From Streptomyces diacarni (GTDB lineage Bacteria; Actinomycetota; Actinomycetes; Streptomycetales; Streptomycetaceae): DNA of 64,000 nucleotides. The position numbers and the translations under genes are program-made. Positions 51,388 through 59,845 of the stretch are shown piece after piece. The stretch is from NCBI RefSeq assembly GCF_003323715.1, contig NZ_QOIN01000039.1, positions 269,692 to 333,691 of the forward strand, written 5' to 3'. Below the pieces are notes generated by a model. It saw only the letters and a list, made by a program, of their open reading frames with translations. It had not been told where the DNA came from and ran no database searches. Position 1 is the first letter of the stretch; each line of letters opens with the position of its first letter.

Positions 51388-53666
51388 TGACCGGGCGCAG
51401 CGACGAGACACGCACGCGGCGCGGCCCGGCGGTGGAGCCGCAGCGGGCCGCGGAACCCTCCCCCGGCACGGAGACCGCGGAGTCCTCCCCCGGCACCGAG
51501 GGGAGGAGCGGCCGTTCGCAGCGGCTGCGGCGGTTGCTCGCTCCCCGGCACATCGCCGTGGTCGGCGGGGCGAGCGCGGCCGAGGCGGTACGGCAGTGCC
51601 GCGCCATCGGTTTCACGGGCAGCATCTGGCCCGTGCACCCCCGCAGGGAGCACATCGAGGGGCTGCCCTGCCACCGCACTGTGGCCGAACTGCCCGAGGC
51701 ACCCGACGCGGCGCTGGTCGCCGTACCGAACACGGCGGCCGTCCCCGTGCTCGCCGCTCTGTCCGCGCGCGGCGCGGGCGGCGCGGTGTGCTACGCGGCG
51801 GGCTTCGCCGAGGACGGCGCGGACGGCGCCCGGCTCCAGGAGGAGCTGCGCGAGGCGGCAGCCGGCATGCCGGTCATCGGGCCGAACTGCATCGGCGTGC
51901 TCAACTACCTCGACGGCAGCGCACTGTGGGCCGACCAGCACGGTGGGGCCAGGGTCACCAGCGGGGTGGCGGTCATCACCCAGAGCGGCAACATCGCCCA
52001 GAACCTCACCATGCAGCGCCGATCGGTGCCACTCGCCTACGTCGTCACGGCAGGCAACGGCGCGGTGACCGGCGTACCGGAACTGATCGAGAGCATGCTC
52101 GACGACCCGCGGGTGAGCGCGATCGGACTGCACCTGGAGGGCATCGACGATGTGGCGGGCTTCTCGCGGGCCGCCCTCAGAGCCCTCGACGCTGGCGTAC
52201 CCGTGGTGGCTCTCAAGACGGGCAGCTCCGCGCTGGGCGCACGCGCCAACCTGAGCCACACCAGTTCCCTCGCGGGTTCGGACGTGCTGTGCGACGCGCT
52301 CTTCCGCCGGCTCGGCGTCGCGCGCGTGCACGAGGTCGGCACCTTCCTGGAGACGCTGAAACTCCTGCATGTGCACGGACCGCTCACCGGGACCCGCGTC
52401 ACCTCGGCGAGCTGCTCGGGCGGTGAGGCCGCGCTGATCGCCGACGCCGCGCAGCAGCACGGCGCGCACCTGCCCGAACTGCCCGCCGCCGTGGCCGCCC
52501 GGCTGCGCCAGGTGCTGGGCGACCACGTCCACGTGGCCAACCCGCTCGACTACCACACCTACATCTGGGGCGACGCCGAAGCGCAGCGCGCCTGTTTCAC
52601 CGCGTTGCAGGGCTCGGGGTTCGACGTCAACCTGCTGCTGCTCGACCTCCCGCGCGACGACCGCTGCGCGCCGGGGTTGTGGACGACCACCATGGACGCC
52701 TACACGGCGGCGGCACAGCAGACCGGCGCACCGGCCTGTGTGGTCAGCTCGCTGCCCGAGGGGCTGCCGGAGGACGTCAGCGACCGGCTGCTGGCACGCG
52801 GCGTCGCGCCGATGCACGGCATGGCCGACTGCGTGCGGGCGATCGCCGGGGCCGGAGAGATCGGCCGGGCGCGCCGGCGGCACCTGCGGGAGGGCACCGT
52901 GCGACCGGCCGGGGCGGCCGCACCCGACCCCGCACCGGCATCCGCCAAGCCGGCGGCGCGGCTGGATGAGTACGCCGCCAAGCAGGCGCTGTCCGCACAC
53001 GGCGTACGCGTGCCCCGAGGACGCGTCACACGGCAGTCGGCCGCCCGGGCGCCGGACGAGGCCGCGGACCTGGCCGCGGAGCTGGGCTTCCCCGTGGTGG
53101 TCAAGGCGCTCTCGCCGGCTCTCGCGCACAAGAGCGAGGCCGGCGGGGTACGGGTCGGGCTCACCGGCCGCGAGGCGGTGCGCGAGGCGGTCCGCGCGAT
53201 GGCCTCACTCGCCGAGTGCTTCCTCGTCGAGGAGATGGTGCCGGAGCCGGTGGCCGAGTTGCTCGTCGGCGTCCACCGCGATCCCCAGTTCGGCCACGCC
53301 CTCACCGTCGGGGCCGGCGGCGTGCTGGTCGAACTCGTACGGGACACGGCGACGCTGCTGCTGCCCGCAGGGCGCGAGCAGATCGAGGACGCCCTCGCGT
53401 CGCTGCGGATCTGGCCCGTGCTGCGGGGGTTCAGGGGAGGGCCTGAGGGCGACCTGGCGGCGGCCGTCGACGCGGTGCACACCGTCGCCCGGTACGCGCG
53501 CCACGCCGCGGTCGCCGAGATCGACGTCAACCCGCTGCTCGTCCTGCCCGCGGGGCAGGGCGCGGTGGCCGTCGACGCGCTGATCAGACACGAGGCGTAC
53601 GGAAGTGGGACATCGGACGCGAAAAAGCCGGACACGAGGCACGAAGAAGGAGGACGAAGCACGTGA
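51387..53666 (+). CDS. Acyl-CoA synthetase, NDP-forming (ATP-grasp type)
   Basis: A 759-residue fusion protein starting at ATG 51387, where the preceding TGA shares one base (TGATG). The N-terminal about 45 residues are a disordered repeat-like stretch (AEPSPGTETAESSPGTEGRS). Then come a CoA-binding Rossmann domain (HIAVVGGASAAEAV), two flavodoxin-like ligase domains with the probable phospho-His H291 in LSHTSSLAGSDVLCDALFRR, and a C-terminal ATP-grasp domain (about 530-740; VVVKALSPALAHKSEAGGVR and AEIDVNPLLVL). It activates a carboxylate to its CoA ester with ADP formation. Carnitine systems normally use an AMP-forming ligase or CoA transferase, so this type is unusual here. Confidence 0.88.
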   Translation: MTGRSDETRTRRGPAVEPQRAAEPSPGTETAESSPGTEGRSGRSQRLRRLLAPRHIAVVGGASAAEAVRQCRAIGFTGSIWPVHPRREHIEGLPCHRTVAELPEAPDAALVAVPNTAAVPVLAALSARGAGGAVCYAAGFAEDGADGARLQEELREAAAGMPVIGPNCIGVLNYLDGSALWADQHGGARVTSGVAVITQSGNIAQNLTMQRRSVPLAYVVTAGNGAVTGVPELIESMLDDPRVSAIGLHLEGIDDVAGFSRAALRALDAGVPVVALKTGSSALGARANLSHTSSLAGSDVLCDALFRRLGVARVHEVGTFLETLKLLHVHGPLTGTRVTSASCSGGEAALIADAAQQHGAHLPELPAAVAARLRQVLGDHVHVANPLDYHTYIWGDAEAQRACFTALQGSGFDVNLLLLDLPRDDRCAPGLWTTTMDAYTAAAQQTGAPACVVSSLPEGLPEDVSDRLLARGVAPMHGMADCVRAIAGAGEIGRARRRHLREGTVRPAGAAAPDPAPASAKPAARLDEYAAKQALSAHGVRVPRGRVTRQSAARAPDEAADLAAELGFPVVVKALSPALAHKSEAGGVRVGLTGREAVREAVRAMASLAECFLVEEMVPEPVAELLVGVHRDPQFGHALTVGAGGVLVELVRDTATLLLPAGREQIEDALASLRIWPVLRGFRGGPEGDLAAAVDAVHTVARYARHAAVAEIDVNPLLVLPAGQGAVAVDALIRHEAYGSGTSDAKKPDTRHEEGGRST

Positions 53667-54499
53667 GTGCGGGAGAGGACAGGGCCGTGGACGAGCACGG
53701 AGGCGAGCAGGCGGAACCGGTGACGACGCGGGTGTGCGACGGCGTCCTGGTGGTCACGCTCGACCGGCCGAAGGCCAACGCGATCGATGTGCCCACCAGC
53801 CGCAAGCTGTACGCGGCCTTCGACCGGCTGCGGCAGGACGAGGGGCTGCGCGCCGCGGTGCTCACCGGCGGCGGCCGGCGGTTCTTCTCCGCCGGATGGG
53901 ACCTCAAGGCGGCGGCAGCCGGCGGAGAGGGCATCGAAGCCGACCACGGACCCGGCGGCTTCGCCGGTCTGACGGAGTTCTTCGCTCTGGACAAGCCGGT
54001 GATCGCGGCGGTCAACGGGCTCGCGGTGGGCGGCGGTTTCGAACTCGTGCTGGCCGCCGACCTGGTCGTCGCCGAGGAGCACGCCGAGTTCGGCCTTCCC
54101 GAGGTCGGCATCGGCATGATCCCCGACTCGGGCGGCGTGCTGCGCCTGCCCAGGCGGCTGCCGCGCGCCGTCGCGAGCGAGATGCTGCTCACCGGGCGGC
54201 GGATGGGCGCCGCCGAGGCCGCCCGCTGGGGACTCGTGAACCAGGTCTCAGGCGGCCCGGGGACGGCGGTCGACACCGCGCTGGCGCTCGGCCGGCGGGT
54301 CGCGCAGGGCGCGCCGCTGGCGCTCTGTGCCGTCAAGGAGGTGCTGCGCGAGACGGAGGCGCTCGACATCGAGTCGGCCTACGCGCACATGCGCGGCGGT
54401 GAACTGCCCCGCTACCGCGCCATGCTCGACTCCGAGGACGCCCAGGAGGGCCCACGCGCCTTCGCGGAGAAGCACTCCCCTCAGTGGCGGGGCCGGTAG
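53663..54499 (+). CDS. caiD: Carnitinyl-CoA dehydratase-like crotonase (CaiD homologue)
   Basis: A 278-residue crotonase starting at GTG 53663 (overlap with the synthetase). After a 20-residue acidic N-terminus it follows E. coli CaiD closely: TLDRPKANAIDVPTS, FFSAGWDLKAAA, GPGGFAGLTEFFALDKPVIA, AVNGLAVGGGFELVLAADLV, PDSGGVLRLPRRLP, TGRRMGAAEAARWGLVN and the SEDAQEGPRAFAEKHSPQWR tail. CaiD interconverts carnitinyl-CoA and crotonobetainyl-CoA. The match extends over the whole length, which is much more specific than general enoyl-CoA hydratase similarity. This gene anchors the carnitine/crotonobetaine interpretation of the operon. Confidence 0.87.
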   Translation: MSAGEDRAVDEHGGEQAEPVTTRVCDGVLVVTLDRPKANAIDVPTSRKLYAAFDRLRQDEGLRAAVLTGGGRRFFSAGWDLKAAAAGGEGIEADHGPGGFAGLTEFFALDKPVIAAVNGLAVGGGFELVLAADLVVAEEHAEFGLPEVGIGMIPDSGGVLRLPRRLPRAVASEMLLTGRRMGAAEAARWGLVNQVSGGPGTAVDTALALGRRVAQGAPLALCAVKEVLRETEALDIESAYAHMRGGELPRYRAMLDSEDAQEGPRAFAEKHSPQWRGR

Positions 54500-54502
54500 C
54501 GG

Positions 54503-55099
54503 TCAGGACCCCCGGTGACCGGGCCCGGGGGCGCCCGCGCGCAGGCCGTCCATCACCAGGTCCATCAGGCGCCTCGCACGGGACTGCCAGTCGGTGCGCG
54601 GGTCGATCTGCCACAGGCCGGCGATGGCGAGGAGGAAGTCCTCGGGGGTCACGCCGGGGCGGATCGTCCCGGCCCGCTCGTTGGCCTCGATGAGCGCGCC
54701 GATCGCTCCGGCCAGCGAACCGTGGCCCAAGCCCGCCAGCGTGCCGCGCGCGCTGGTGGCCTTGCGCAGCGCGTCGGCCAGTCCCGCCTTGGCCATCGCG
54801 TACTGGGCGAGCCGGTCCATCCACTCGCGGAACGCGCGGTCCGGCGGCCGGGTCCTCAGCAGTTGGTCGGCCGTGTCGGCCACCTGCTGGACCTCGTAGC
54901 GGTAGACCTCCAAGACCAGCGCCTCTCTGCTGGGGAAGTTGCGGTAGAAGGTGCCCTGGCCGACACCTGCCTTCTTCGCGATGGCGCTCAGCGGCGCATC
55001 CGCCGCGCGGGTCAGCTCCGCCAGGGCCACTTGAAGGATGCGCTCGCGGTTGCGCTGCGCGTCCGAGCGCAGCGGGGCCTTCGGCTTGGGGTCCGGCAC
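54503..55099 (-). CDS. TetR-family regulator
   Basis: A 198-residue repressor starting at GTG 55099 behind GGAGAGGAG. The DNA-binding helices are RNRERILQVALAELTRAADA and LSAIAKKAGVGQGTFYRNFP (about residues 16-60). The C-terminal helical ligand domain resembles the SbtR-type TetR C-domain. It is divergent from the molybdenum oxidoreductase operon, with two GGACAATTGTCC-type palindromes in the shared promoter. It likely represses that operon until an aldehyde or related inducer is present. It is convergent with caiD, with a 3-bp gap. Confidence 0.9.
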   Translation of the reverse strand: MPDPKPKAPLRSDAQRNRERILQVALAELTRAADAPLSAIAKKAGVGQGTFYRNFPSREALVLEVYRYEVQQVADTADQLLRTRPPDRAFREWMDRLAQYAMAKAGLADALRKATSARGTLAGLGHGSLAGAIGALIEANERAGTIRPGVTPEDFLLAIAGLWQIDPRTDWQSRARRLMDLVMDGLRAGAPGPGHRGS

Positions 55100-55166
55100 T
55101 CGTGCTCCTCTCCGTCGTCCCGCCGCCCAGCACCCCGCGCGGCACGGCCGTCGCCGCGGGTGGCTC

Positions 55167-55196
55167 TTGCGAAAGCGGACAACTGTCCTCTACGTT
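55167..55196 (+). promoter_or_regulatory. Predicted promoter of the aldehyde oxidoreductase operon
   Basis: TTGCGA (55167-55172), 18 bp, TACGTT (55191-55196). The first TetR operator lies in the spacer. Confidence 0.4.
55177..55188. promoter_or_regulatory. Candidate TetR operator O1
   Basis: GGACAACTGTCC, a 12-bp palindrome with one central mismatch, preceded by GC to give GCGGACA at the left end. It is centred 36 bp from O2. Confidence 0.65.
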
Positions 55197-55212
55197 CGGG
55201 ACGACCGCACAT

Positions 55213-55224
55213 GGACAATTGTCC
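55213..55224. promoter_or_regulatory. Candidate TetR operator O2
   Basis: GGACAATTGTCC is a perfect 12-bp palindrome, followed by GC so that the right end reads TGTCCGC, mirroring O1. Two such sites suggest cooperative binding between the TetR and oxidoreductase genes. Confidence 0.7.
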
Positions 55225-55350
55225 GCTTCCCCTCTTCTCACCATAGCGGCGGACCGCGGCACAGTGGCCCAGGCCGCCTGCCGCACCCTCCGCGCACACC
55301 GCACGCGCCGACCGACTCGTCCGGCACCGCACTCCCGAAAGAAGCCGCCC

Positions 55351-55932
55351 ATGGCTCCTGCCACTGCCAGCGCGATCACGTTGACCGTCAACGGAGAGAA
55401 ACACACCCTGACCGTCGATCACCGCACCACCCTCCTCGACGCGCTGCGCGAGCGCCTTCAGCTGACCGGCACCAAGAAGGGCTGCGACCAGGGTCAGTGC
55501 GGCGCCTGCACGGTACTGGTCGGCGGCCGCCGCGTCGTCTCCTGCCTCCAACTCGCGGTCGCGGTGGGAGACGAGGACGTCACCACGATCGAAGGCGTGG
55601 CCGACGGCGAGCACCTGCACCCCGTGCAGCAGGCCTTCCTCGACCTCGACGGGTTCCAGTGCGGCTACTGCACGCCGGGCCAGATCTGTTCCGCGCTCGC
55701 CGTGCTGGAGGAGCACGCGGCGGGCTGGCCGAGCGCCGCGACCGAGGACGTACGGCCCGAGGCGGGACCGCCCGCCCTGACCCCGCAGGAGATACGGGAG
55801 CGGATGAGCGGCAACCTGTGCCGCTGCGGCGCCTACGTGTCGATCGTCCAGGCGGTCGCGCAGGCCGCCGAACAGACGGGCGGACGGACCGCCGAAGAGC
55901 CCCAGAAGGAGACGAAGGAGCCCGCCGCGTGA
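55351..55932 (+). CDS. Aldehyde oxidoreductase [2Fe-2S] subunit (PaoA/YagT-like)
   Basis: A 193-residue protein starting at ATG 55351. The plant-type cluster ligands are C45, C50, C53 and C65 (KKGCDQGQCGACTVL). The second cluster, near the molybdenum cofactor, uses C104, C107 (GFQCGYCTPG), C157 and C159 (LCRCGAY). It passes electrons from the Mo subunit to the FAD subunit. No Tat signal is visible, so the complex is probably cytoplasmic, unlike E. coli PaoABC. The Glu/Lys-rich C-terminal tail is extra. Its stop overlaps the next start (GTGA). Confidence 0.93.
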   Translation: MAPATASAITLTVNGEKHTLTVDHRTTLLDALRERLQLTGTKKGCDQGQCGACTVLVGGRRVVSCLQLAVAVGDEDVTTIEGVADGEHLHPVQQAFLDLDGFQCGYCTPGQICSALAVLEEHAAGWPSAATEDVRPEAGPPALTPQEIRERMSGNLCRCGAYVSIVQAVAQAAEQTGGRTAEEPQKETKEPAA

Positions 55933-56921
55933 AGGAGTTCACCTACGAGCGGGCCCAGGATGTCGGCGGCGCCGTCGCCCTGCTCGACGCCGACCCGCAG
56001 GCTCGCTACCTGGCCGGCGGCACCAACCTCGTCGACCTGATGAAGGCCGGGGTGGAGCGTCCGGGGCAACTCGTCGACGTGCGCGCGCTGCCGCTGGACC
56101 GTATCGAGACCACCGACGACGGCGGGCTGCGCATCGGCGCCACGGTCACCAACAGCGACCTCGCCGCCCATCCTCACATCCGGCGCCACTACCCCGCCCT
56201 GGCGCAGGCGGTCCTGGAGGGGGCCTCAGGACAGCTGCGCAACATGGCGACCGTGGGGGGCAACCTTCTGCAGCGCACCCGCTGCGCCTACTTCACCGAC
56301 ACCGCGTTCCCCTGCAACAAGCGCACGCCCGGATCCGGCTGCCCGGCCCGTACCGGCGAGCACCACAACCACGCGATCCTCGGCGCCTCGGAGCACTGCG
56401 TGGCCGTCCACCCCTCGGACATGGGGGTGGCACTGGCCGCGTTCGACGCCGCCGTCACCTACGAGACGGCCGAGGGGGCCGGGGAGCTGCCGCTCGCCGA
56501 CTTCTACCTGCCGGTGGGCGAGACCCCGCACGTGGAAACGGCGCTGCCCCCGGGCGCGTTGATCACCTCGGTCACGCTGCCGCCCGCCCCAGTGGCGGCG
56601 CTCTCGCGCTACCGCAAGGTCCGCGAGCGCGCCTCGTACGCCTTCGCCATCGGCTCGGCGGCCGCCGCGCTCGACGTCTCGGACGGCGTGGTGCGCGAGG
56701 TGCGGCTGGCCTTCGGCGCCGTCGCCTCGCGCCCTTGGCGGGCCCGTACCGCCGAACGCGTACTGACCGGGCAGCCGGCCTCGGGCGACGCGTTCACCGA
56801 GGCCGTCGACGCCGAACTGGCCGCCGCCGAGGCCCTTCCGCTCAACGCCTACAAGGTGCCCCTGATGCGCAATCTCGTGCTCGCCCTGCTCACCGAACTG
56901 GCCGAGGAGGCCGCCCGATGA
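55929..56921 (+). CDS. Aldehyde oxidoreductase FAD subunit (PaoB/YagS-like)
   Basis: A 330-residue protein from GTG 55929. FAD-binding motifs are RYLAGGTNLVDLMKAGVE near 26-43 and ATVGGNLLQRTRCAYF near 111-126. An insertion CAYFTDTAFPCNKRTPGSGC with additional Cys and a following SEHCVAVHPSDM matches the YagS/PaoB group, which carries an extra [4Fe-4S] cluster in this loop. The enzyme passes electrons to O2, ferredoxin or another acceptor rather than to NAD in related systems. It is translationally coupled on both sides. Confidence 0.9.
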   Translation: MKEFTYERAQDVGGAVALLDADPQARYLAGGTNLVDLMKAGVERPGQLVDVRALPLDRIETTDDGGLRIGATVTNSDLAAHPHIRRHYPALAQAVLEGASGQLRNMATVGGNLLQRTRCAYFTDTAFPCNKRTPGSGCPARTGEHHNHAILGASEHCVAVHPSDMGVALAAFDAAVTYETAEGAGELPLADFYLPVGETPHVETALPPGALITSVTLPPAPVAALSRYRKVRERASYAFAIGSAAAALDVSDGVVREVRLAFGAVASRPWRARTAERVLTGQPASGDAFTEAVDAELAAAEALPLNAYKVPLMRNLVLALLTELAEEAAR

Positions 56922-59038
56922 CCACCACGGCGAAACCCCCGGCCGTCGGGGTCGCCCACTCCCGCGTCGAGGGCCGCGACAAGGTCACAGGCGCCGCCCG
57001 GTACGCGAGCGAACACCACTTCGAACAGCTGGCGCACGGCTGGTTCGTGCTCTCCACCGTCGCACGCGGACGCGTCCGCGCCGTCGACGACGAGGCGGTA
57101 CGTGCCATGCCGGGGGTGGTGGCCGTACTCCACCACGGCAACGCGCCGCACGTGGCCACCGACTACGTGTCCTTCCTCGGCCCGCCCGACCCCACCTGCG
57201 CGATCTTCCAGCACGACCGGGTGCCGCACGCGGGATGGCCGGTGGCGCTCGTGGTCGCCGAGACCCCCGAGCAGGCCAGAGAGGCCGCCGAGGCACTCGT
57301 GGTCGAGTACGACGAGGAGGCGCACGACACCGGCTTCCGCGCCGACAGGGCCGACGCCTACGTCCCCGAGGACGGCCAGCCAGTGGCGACCAAGGGCGAT
57401 CTGGACGCCGAACTGGCCGCCTCCGCCGTGGTGCTCGACGCCACCTACAGCACGCCCGAGCAGCACCACAGCGCCATGGAACCGCACGCCGCCACCGCCA
57501 GGTGGGACGGCGGACGGCTGGAGGTCTTCGACTCCAACCAGGGCAGCATGTGGGTGGCGGACGAGATCGCCAAGATGTTCTCCCTCGACCCGGCCTCCGT
57601 GCGGGTGCGCTCCGAGCACATCGGTGGCGCCTTCGGCTCCAAGGGCATGCGGCCGCACCAGACCGCCGCGGTGATGGCGGCGACCACCTTGCATCGCCCC
57701 GTACGCGTCGCGCTGACCCGGCGGCAGACGTTCGCGTTCACCGGGTACCGCAGCCCGACCACACAGCGCATGCGGCTCGGGGCAGACCCGGACGGGCGGC
57801 TGCGCGCCTTCGGACACGAGGTGCTCAACCTCACCTCCACGCTGCGCCCCTTCGTCGAGACCAGCGCCGTCCTCGGCCGCGTCCTCTACGACGCCGAGGC
57901 ACACCACACGGCACACCGGATCGTCGAGCTGGACGTGCCGACGCCGACCTGGATGCGCGCGCCCGGAGAGGCGCCGGGCTCCTTCGCGGTGGAGACCGCG
58001 CTGGACGAGCTCGCCGAACGCCTGGGCATGGACCCGATCGCGCTGCGGGCCCGCAACGAACCTGCCGTCGGCCCGCTGTCCGGGCTGCCCTTCAGCAGCC
58101 GCGACCTGCTGGGCTGCTTCACCGAGGGAGCACGCCGGTTCGGCTGGGCCGACCGCGATCCGCGGCCCCGCACGCGCCGCGAGGGCCGCTGGCTGCTCGG
58201 CACCGGCACGGCGGCCGCGACCTACTCCTCGGGGGTCGCGCCGTCCACCGCTTCGGTGACGGCGGAGCCCGACGGTGGTTTCACCGTACGGATCTCGGCC
58301 GCGGACGTGGGCACGGGTGCCCGCACGGCGCTGACTCTCGTCGCCTCCGAGGTCCTCGGCGTCGACCCCGCACGCGTCACCGTGCGCATCGGTGACAGCG
58401 ACTTCGGCCCCGCCTGGGTGGCGGGCGGCTCCATGGGCACCCGCTCCTGGGCCTGGGCCGTCACCTCGGCGGCGGAGGAGCTGCGCGACCAGTTGGCGCT
58501 GAGGGGGCAGGACGTCCCGCCGGAGGGTCTCACGGCCCGCGTGGACACGGCCCGGCTGCTGGCGGAACTCGCGAAGAAGGAACGGCACTCCTTCGGGGCC
58601 CAGTTCGCCGAGGTGGCCGTCGACGTGGCCACCGGTGAGGTCCGGGTGCGCCGCATGCTGGGCATCTTCGCGGCGGGACGCATCGTCAACCCGCTCACCG
58701 CCCGCAGCCAGCTCGTCGGCGGTATGACGTGGGGCATCTCCATGGCCCTGCACGAGGAGGCCGTCCGCGACCCCGCCTCGGGCAGGCAGCTCGGCGCGGA
58801 CCTGGCGGGCTACCACGTCGCCGCCAACGCGGACGTCCCCCTGGTCGAGGCGGACTGGATCGACGATCCGATTCCCGCCGACCCCCTCGGCATCAAGGGC
58901 GTCGGCGAGCTGGGCATCGTCGGTGCCGCCGCCGCGATCGTCAACGCCGTCTGGCACGCGACCGGTGTGCGCCACCGGGACCTGCCGCTGCGCCCGGACC
59001 GCGTACTGCGCGCCGAGGAGGCCGGTCAGGGCGCGTGA
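56918..59038 (+). CDS. Aldehyde oxidoreductase molybdenum-binding subunit (PaoC/YagR-like)
   Basis: A 706-residue large subunit starting at ATG 56918 (ATGA overlap). The N-terminal KVTGAARYASE segment, the HIGGAFGSKGMRPHQTA loop (substrate and Mo cofactor region) near 234-250, MRAPGEAPGSFAVE near 346-359 and the C-terminal GIKGVGELGIVGAAAAIVNA with the conserved catalytic Glu are typical of the xanthine oxidase family, YagR branch. It would oxidise aromatic or aliphatic aldehydes to acids. The needed maturation factor (PaoD/XdhC type) is not encoded here. A strong terminator follows the gene. Confidence 0.92.
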   Translation: MTTTAKPPAVGVAHSRVEGRDKVTGAARYASEHHFEQLAHGWFVLSTVARGRVRAVDDEAVRAMPGVVAVLHHGNAPHVATDYVSFLGPPDPTCAIFQHDRVPHAGWPVALVVAETPEQAREAAEALVVEYDEEAHDTGFRADRADAYVPEDGQPVATKGDLDAELAASAVVLDATYSTPEQHHSAMEPHAATARWDGGRLEVFDSNQGSMWVADEIAKMFSLDPASVRVRSEHIGGAFGSKGMRPHQTAAVMAATTLHRPVRVALTRRQTFAFTGYRSPTTQRMRLGADPDGRLRAFGHEVLNLTSTLRPFVETSAVLGRVLYDAEAHHTAHRIVELDVPTPTWMRAPGEAPGSFAVETALDELAERLGMDPIALRARNEPAVGPLSGLPFSSRDLLGCFTEGARRFGWADRDPRPRTRREGRWLLGTGTAAATYSSGVAPSTASVTAEPDGGFTVRISAADVGTGARTALTLVASEVLGVDPARVTVRIGDSDFGPAWVAGGSMGTRSWAWAVTSAAEELRDQLALRGQDVPPEGLTARVDTARLLAELAKKERHSFGAQFAEVAVDVATGEVRVRRMLGIFAAGRIVNPLTARSQLVGGMTWGISMALHEEAVRDPASGRQLGADLAGYHVAANADVPLVEADWIDDPIPADPLGIKGVGELGIVGAAAAIVNAVWHATGVRHRDLPLRPDRVLRAEEAGQGA

Positions 59039-59070
59039 CGACGCGCCCCGCCGTCAGCCGTGGCGCGCCG

Positions 59071-59105
59071 CGGGGTGCCCCCGGTATCGACCGGAGGGCA
59101 CCCCG
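59071..59105. terminator. Strong bidirectional terminator
   Basis: CGGGGTGCCCCCGG (59071-59084) pairs with 59091-59105 around a TATCGA loop, with a single bulged A. It lies between the convergent oxidoreductase and MBL-fold genes. Confidence 0.85.
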
Positions 59106-59146
59106 GCTGCGCCGGGCCGGCGTGCGACGGCAGGAGACGCCGGGCC

Positions 59147-59746
59147 TCACACCGAGGAGCCGGGCGGGAGCCAGCGGTAGCAGCCGCCGCCCCGCTCGCT
59201 CAGCCAGCCGTTCACACTGCTGAGCCCCCGCTCGTTCAACTGCCCCTCGTGGATGCCGTACGCGCGTCGGGGCCTGACAGCGCGCACGAAGTCGATCGCC
59301 TGGTCCGTGCGCATCCAGGACGCCTGCAGGGGAACCAGCAGGGTCTCGACCGGCGAGCCGGGCAGGTCCAGGGCGTCGCCCGGGTGGTAGAGACTGTCCT
59401 CCACGAGATAGCCGAGGTTCGGGCAGTCCGGCAGGTCGCCGTGGACCCGGGCGTGCCGTCCGCCGTGGGCGCGCACCCGGATACCGGCCGCGGTGAACTC
59501 CTCGCCCGGCTCGACGCCGGTGAAGTCGAGGCCGGGCAGCCGCGCCCCCGCGGGGGCGTGGACGGGCACGCCAAGGGCCTTCAGCCGCAGCCCGTCGACG
59601 TGATCGGCGTGCTCGTGGGTCACCAGGACCGCGTCCGCGCCGGCGAGGGCCCGCGGCTCACTCCAGATACCGGGGTCGATGACCAGCGCAGCGCCTCGGG
59701 CGCTCTCCAGCCGGACACACGCATGGGTGTACTTGGTCAGCCGCAC
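59147..59746 (-). CDS. MBL-fold metal-dependent hydrolase (UlaG-like)
   Basis: A 199-residue protein; GTG 59746 gives MRLTKYTHACVRLE, the usual start of this family, while the longer frame to 59818 does not look coding. The metal motif is THEHADHVDG near residue 43. Further His residues lie in GGRHARVHGD, YHPGDAL and YGIHEGQLNE. The fold is the single-domain beta-lactamase-like type with a short sequence, as in many actinobacterial proteins of unknown substrate. Confidence in fold is high and in function low. Confidence 0.82.
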   Translation of the reverse strand: MRLTKYTHACVRLESARGAALVIDPGIWSEPRALAGADAVLVTHEHADHVDGLRLKALGVPVHAPAGARLPGLDFTGVEPGEEFTAAGIRVRAHGGRHARVHGDLPDCPNLGYLVEDSLYHPGDALDLPGSPVETLLVPLQASWMRTDQAIDFVRAVRPRRAYGIHEGQLNERGLSSVNGWLSERGGGCYRWLPPGSSV

Positions 59747-59845
59747 GCGCGTGAGCGTACGCCTCGGGGGCGCCGCGGTGCACGGCGGTGACCCAGCGGC
59801 GCCGTTTCGCCGGGTCACCGGTGCCGTGCACGTGCGGCGGGCGTG

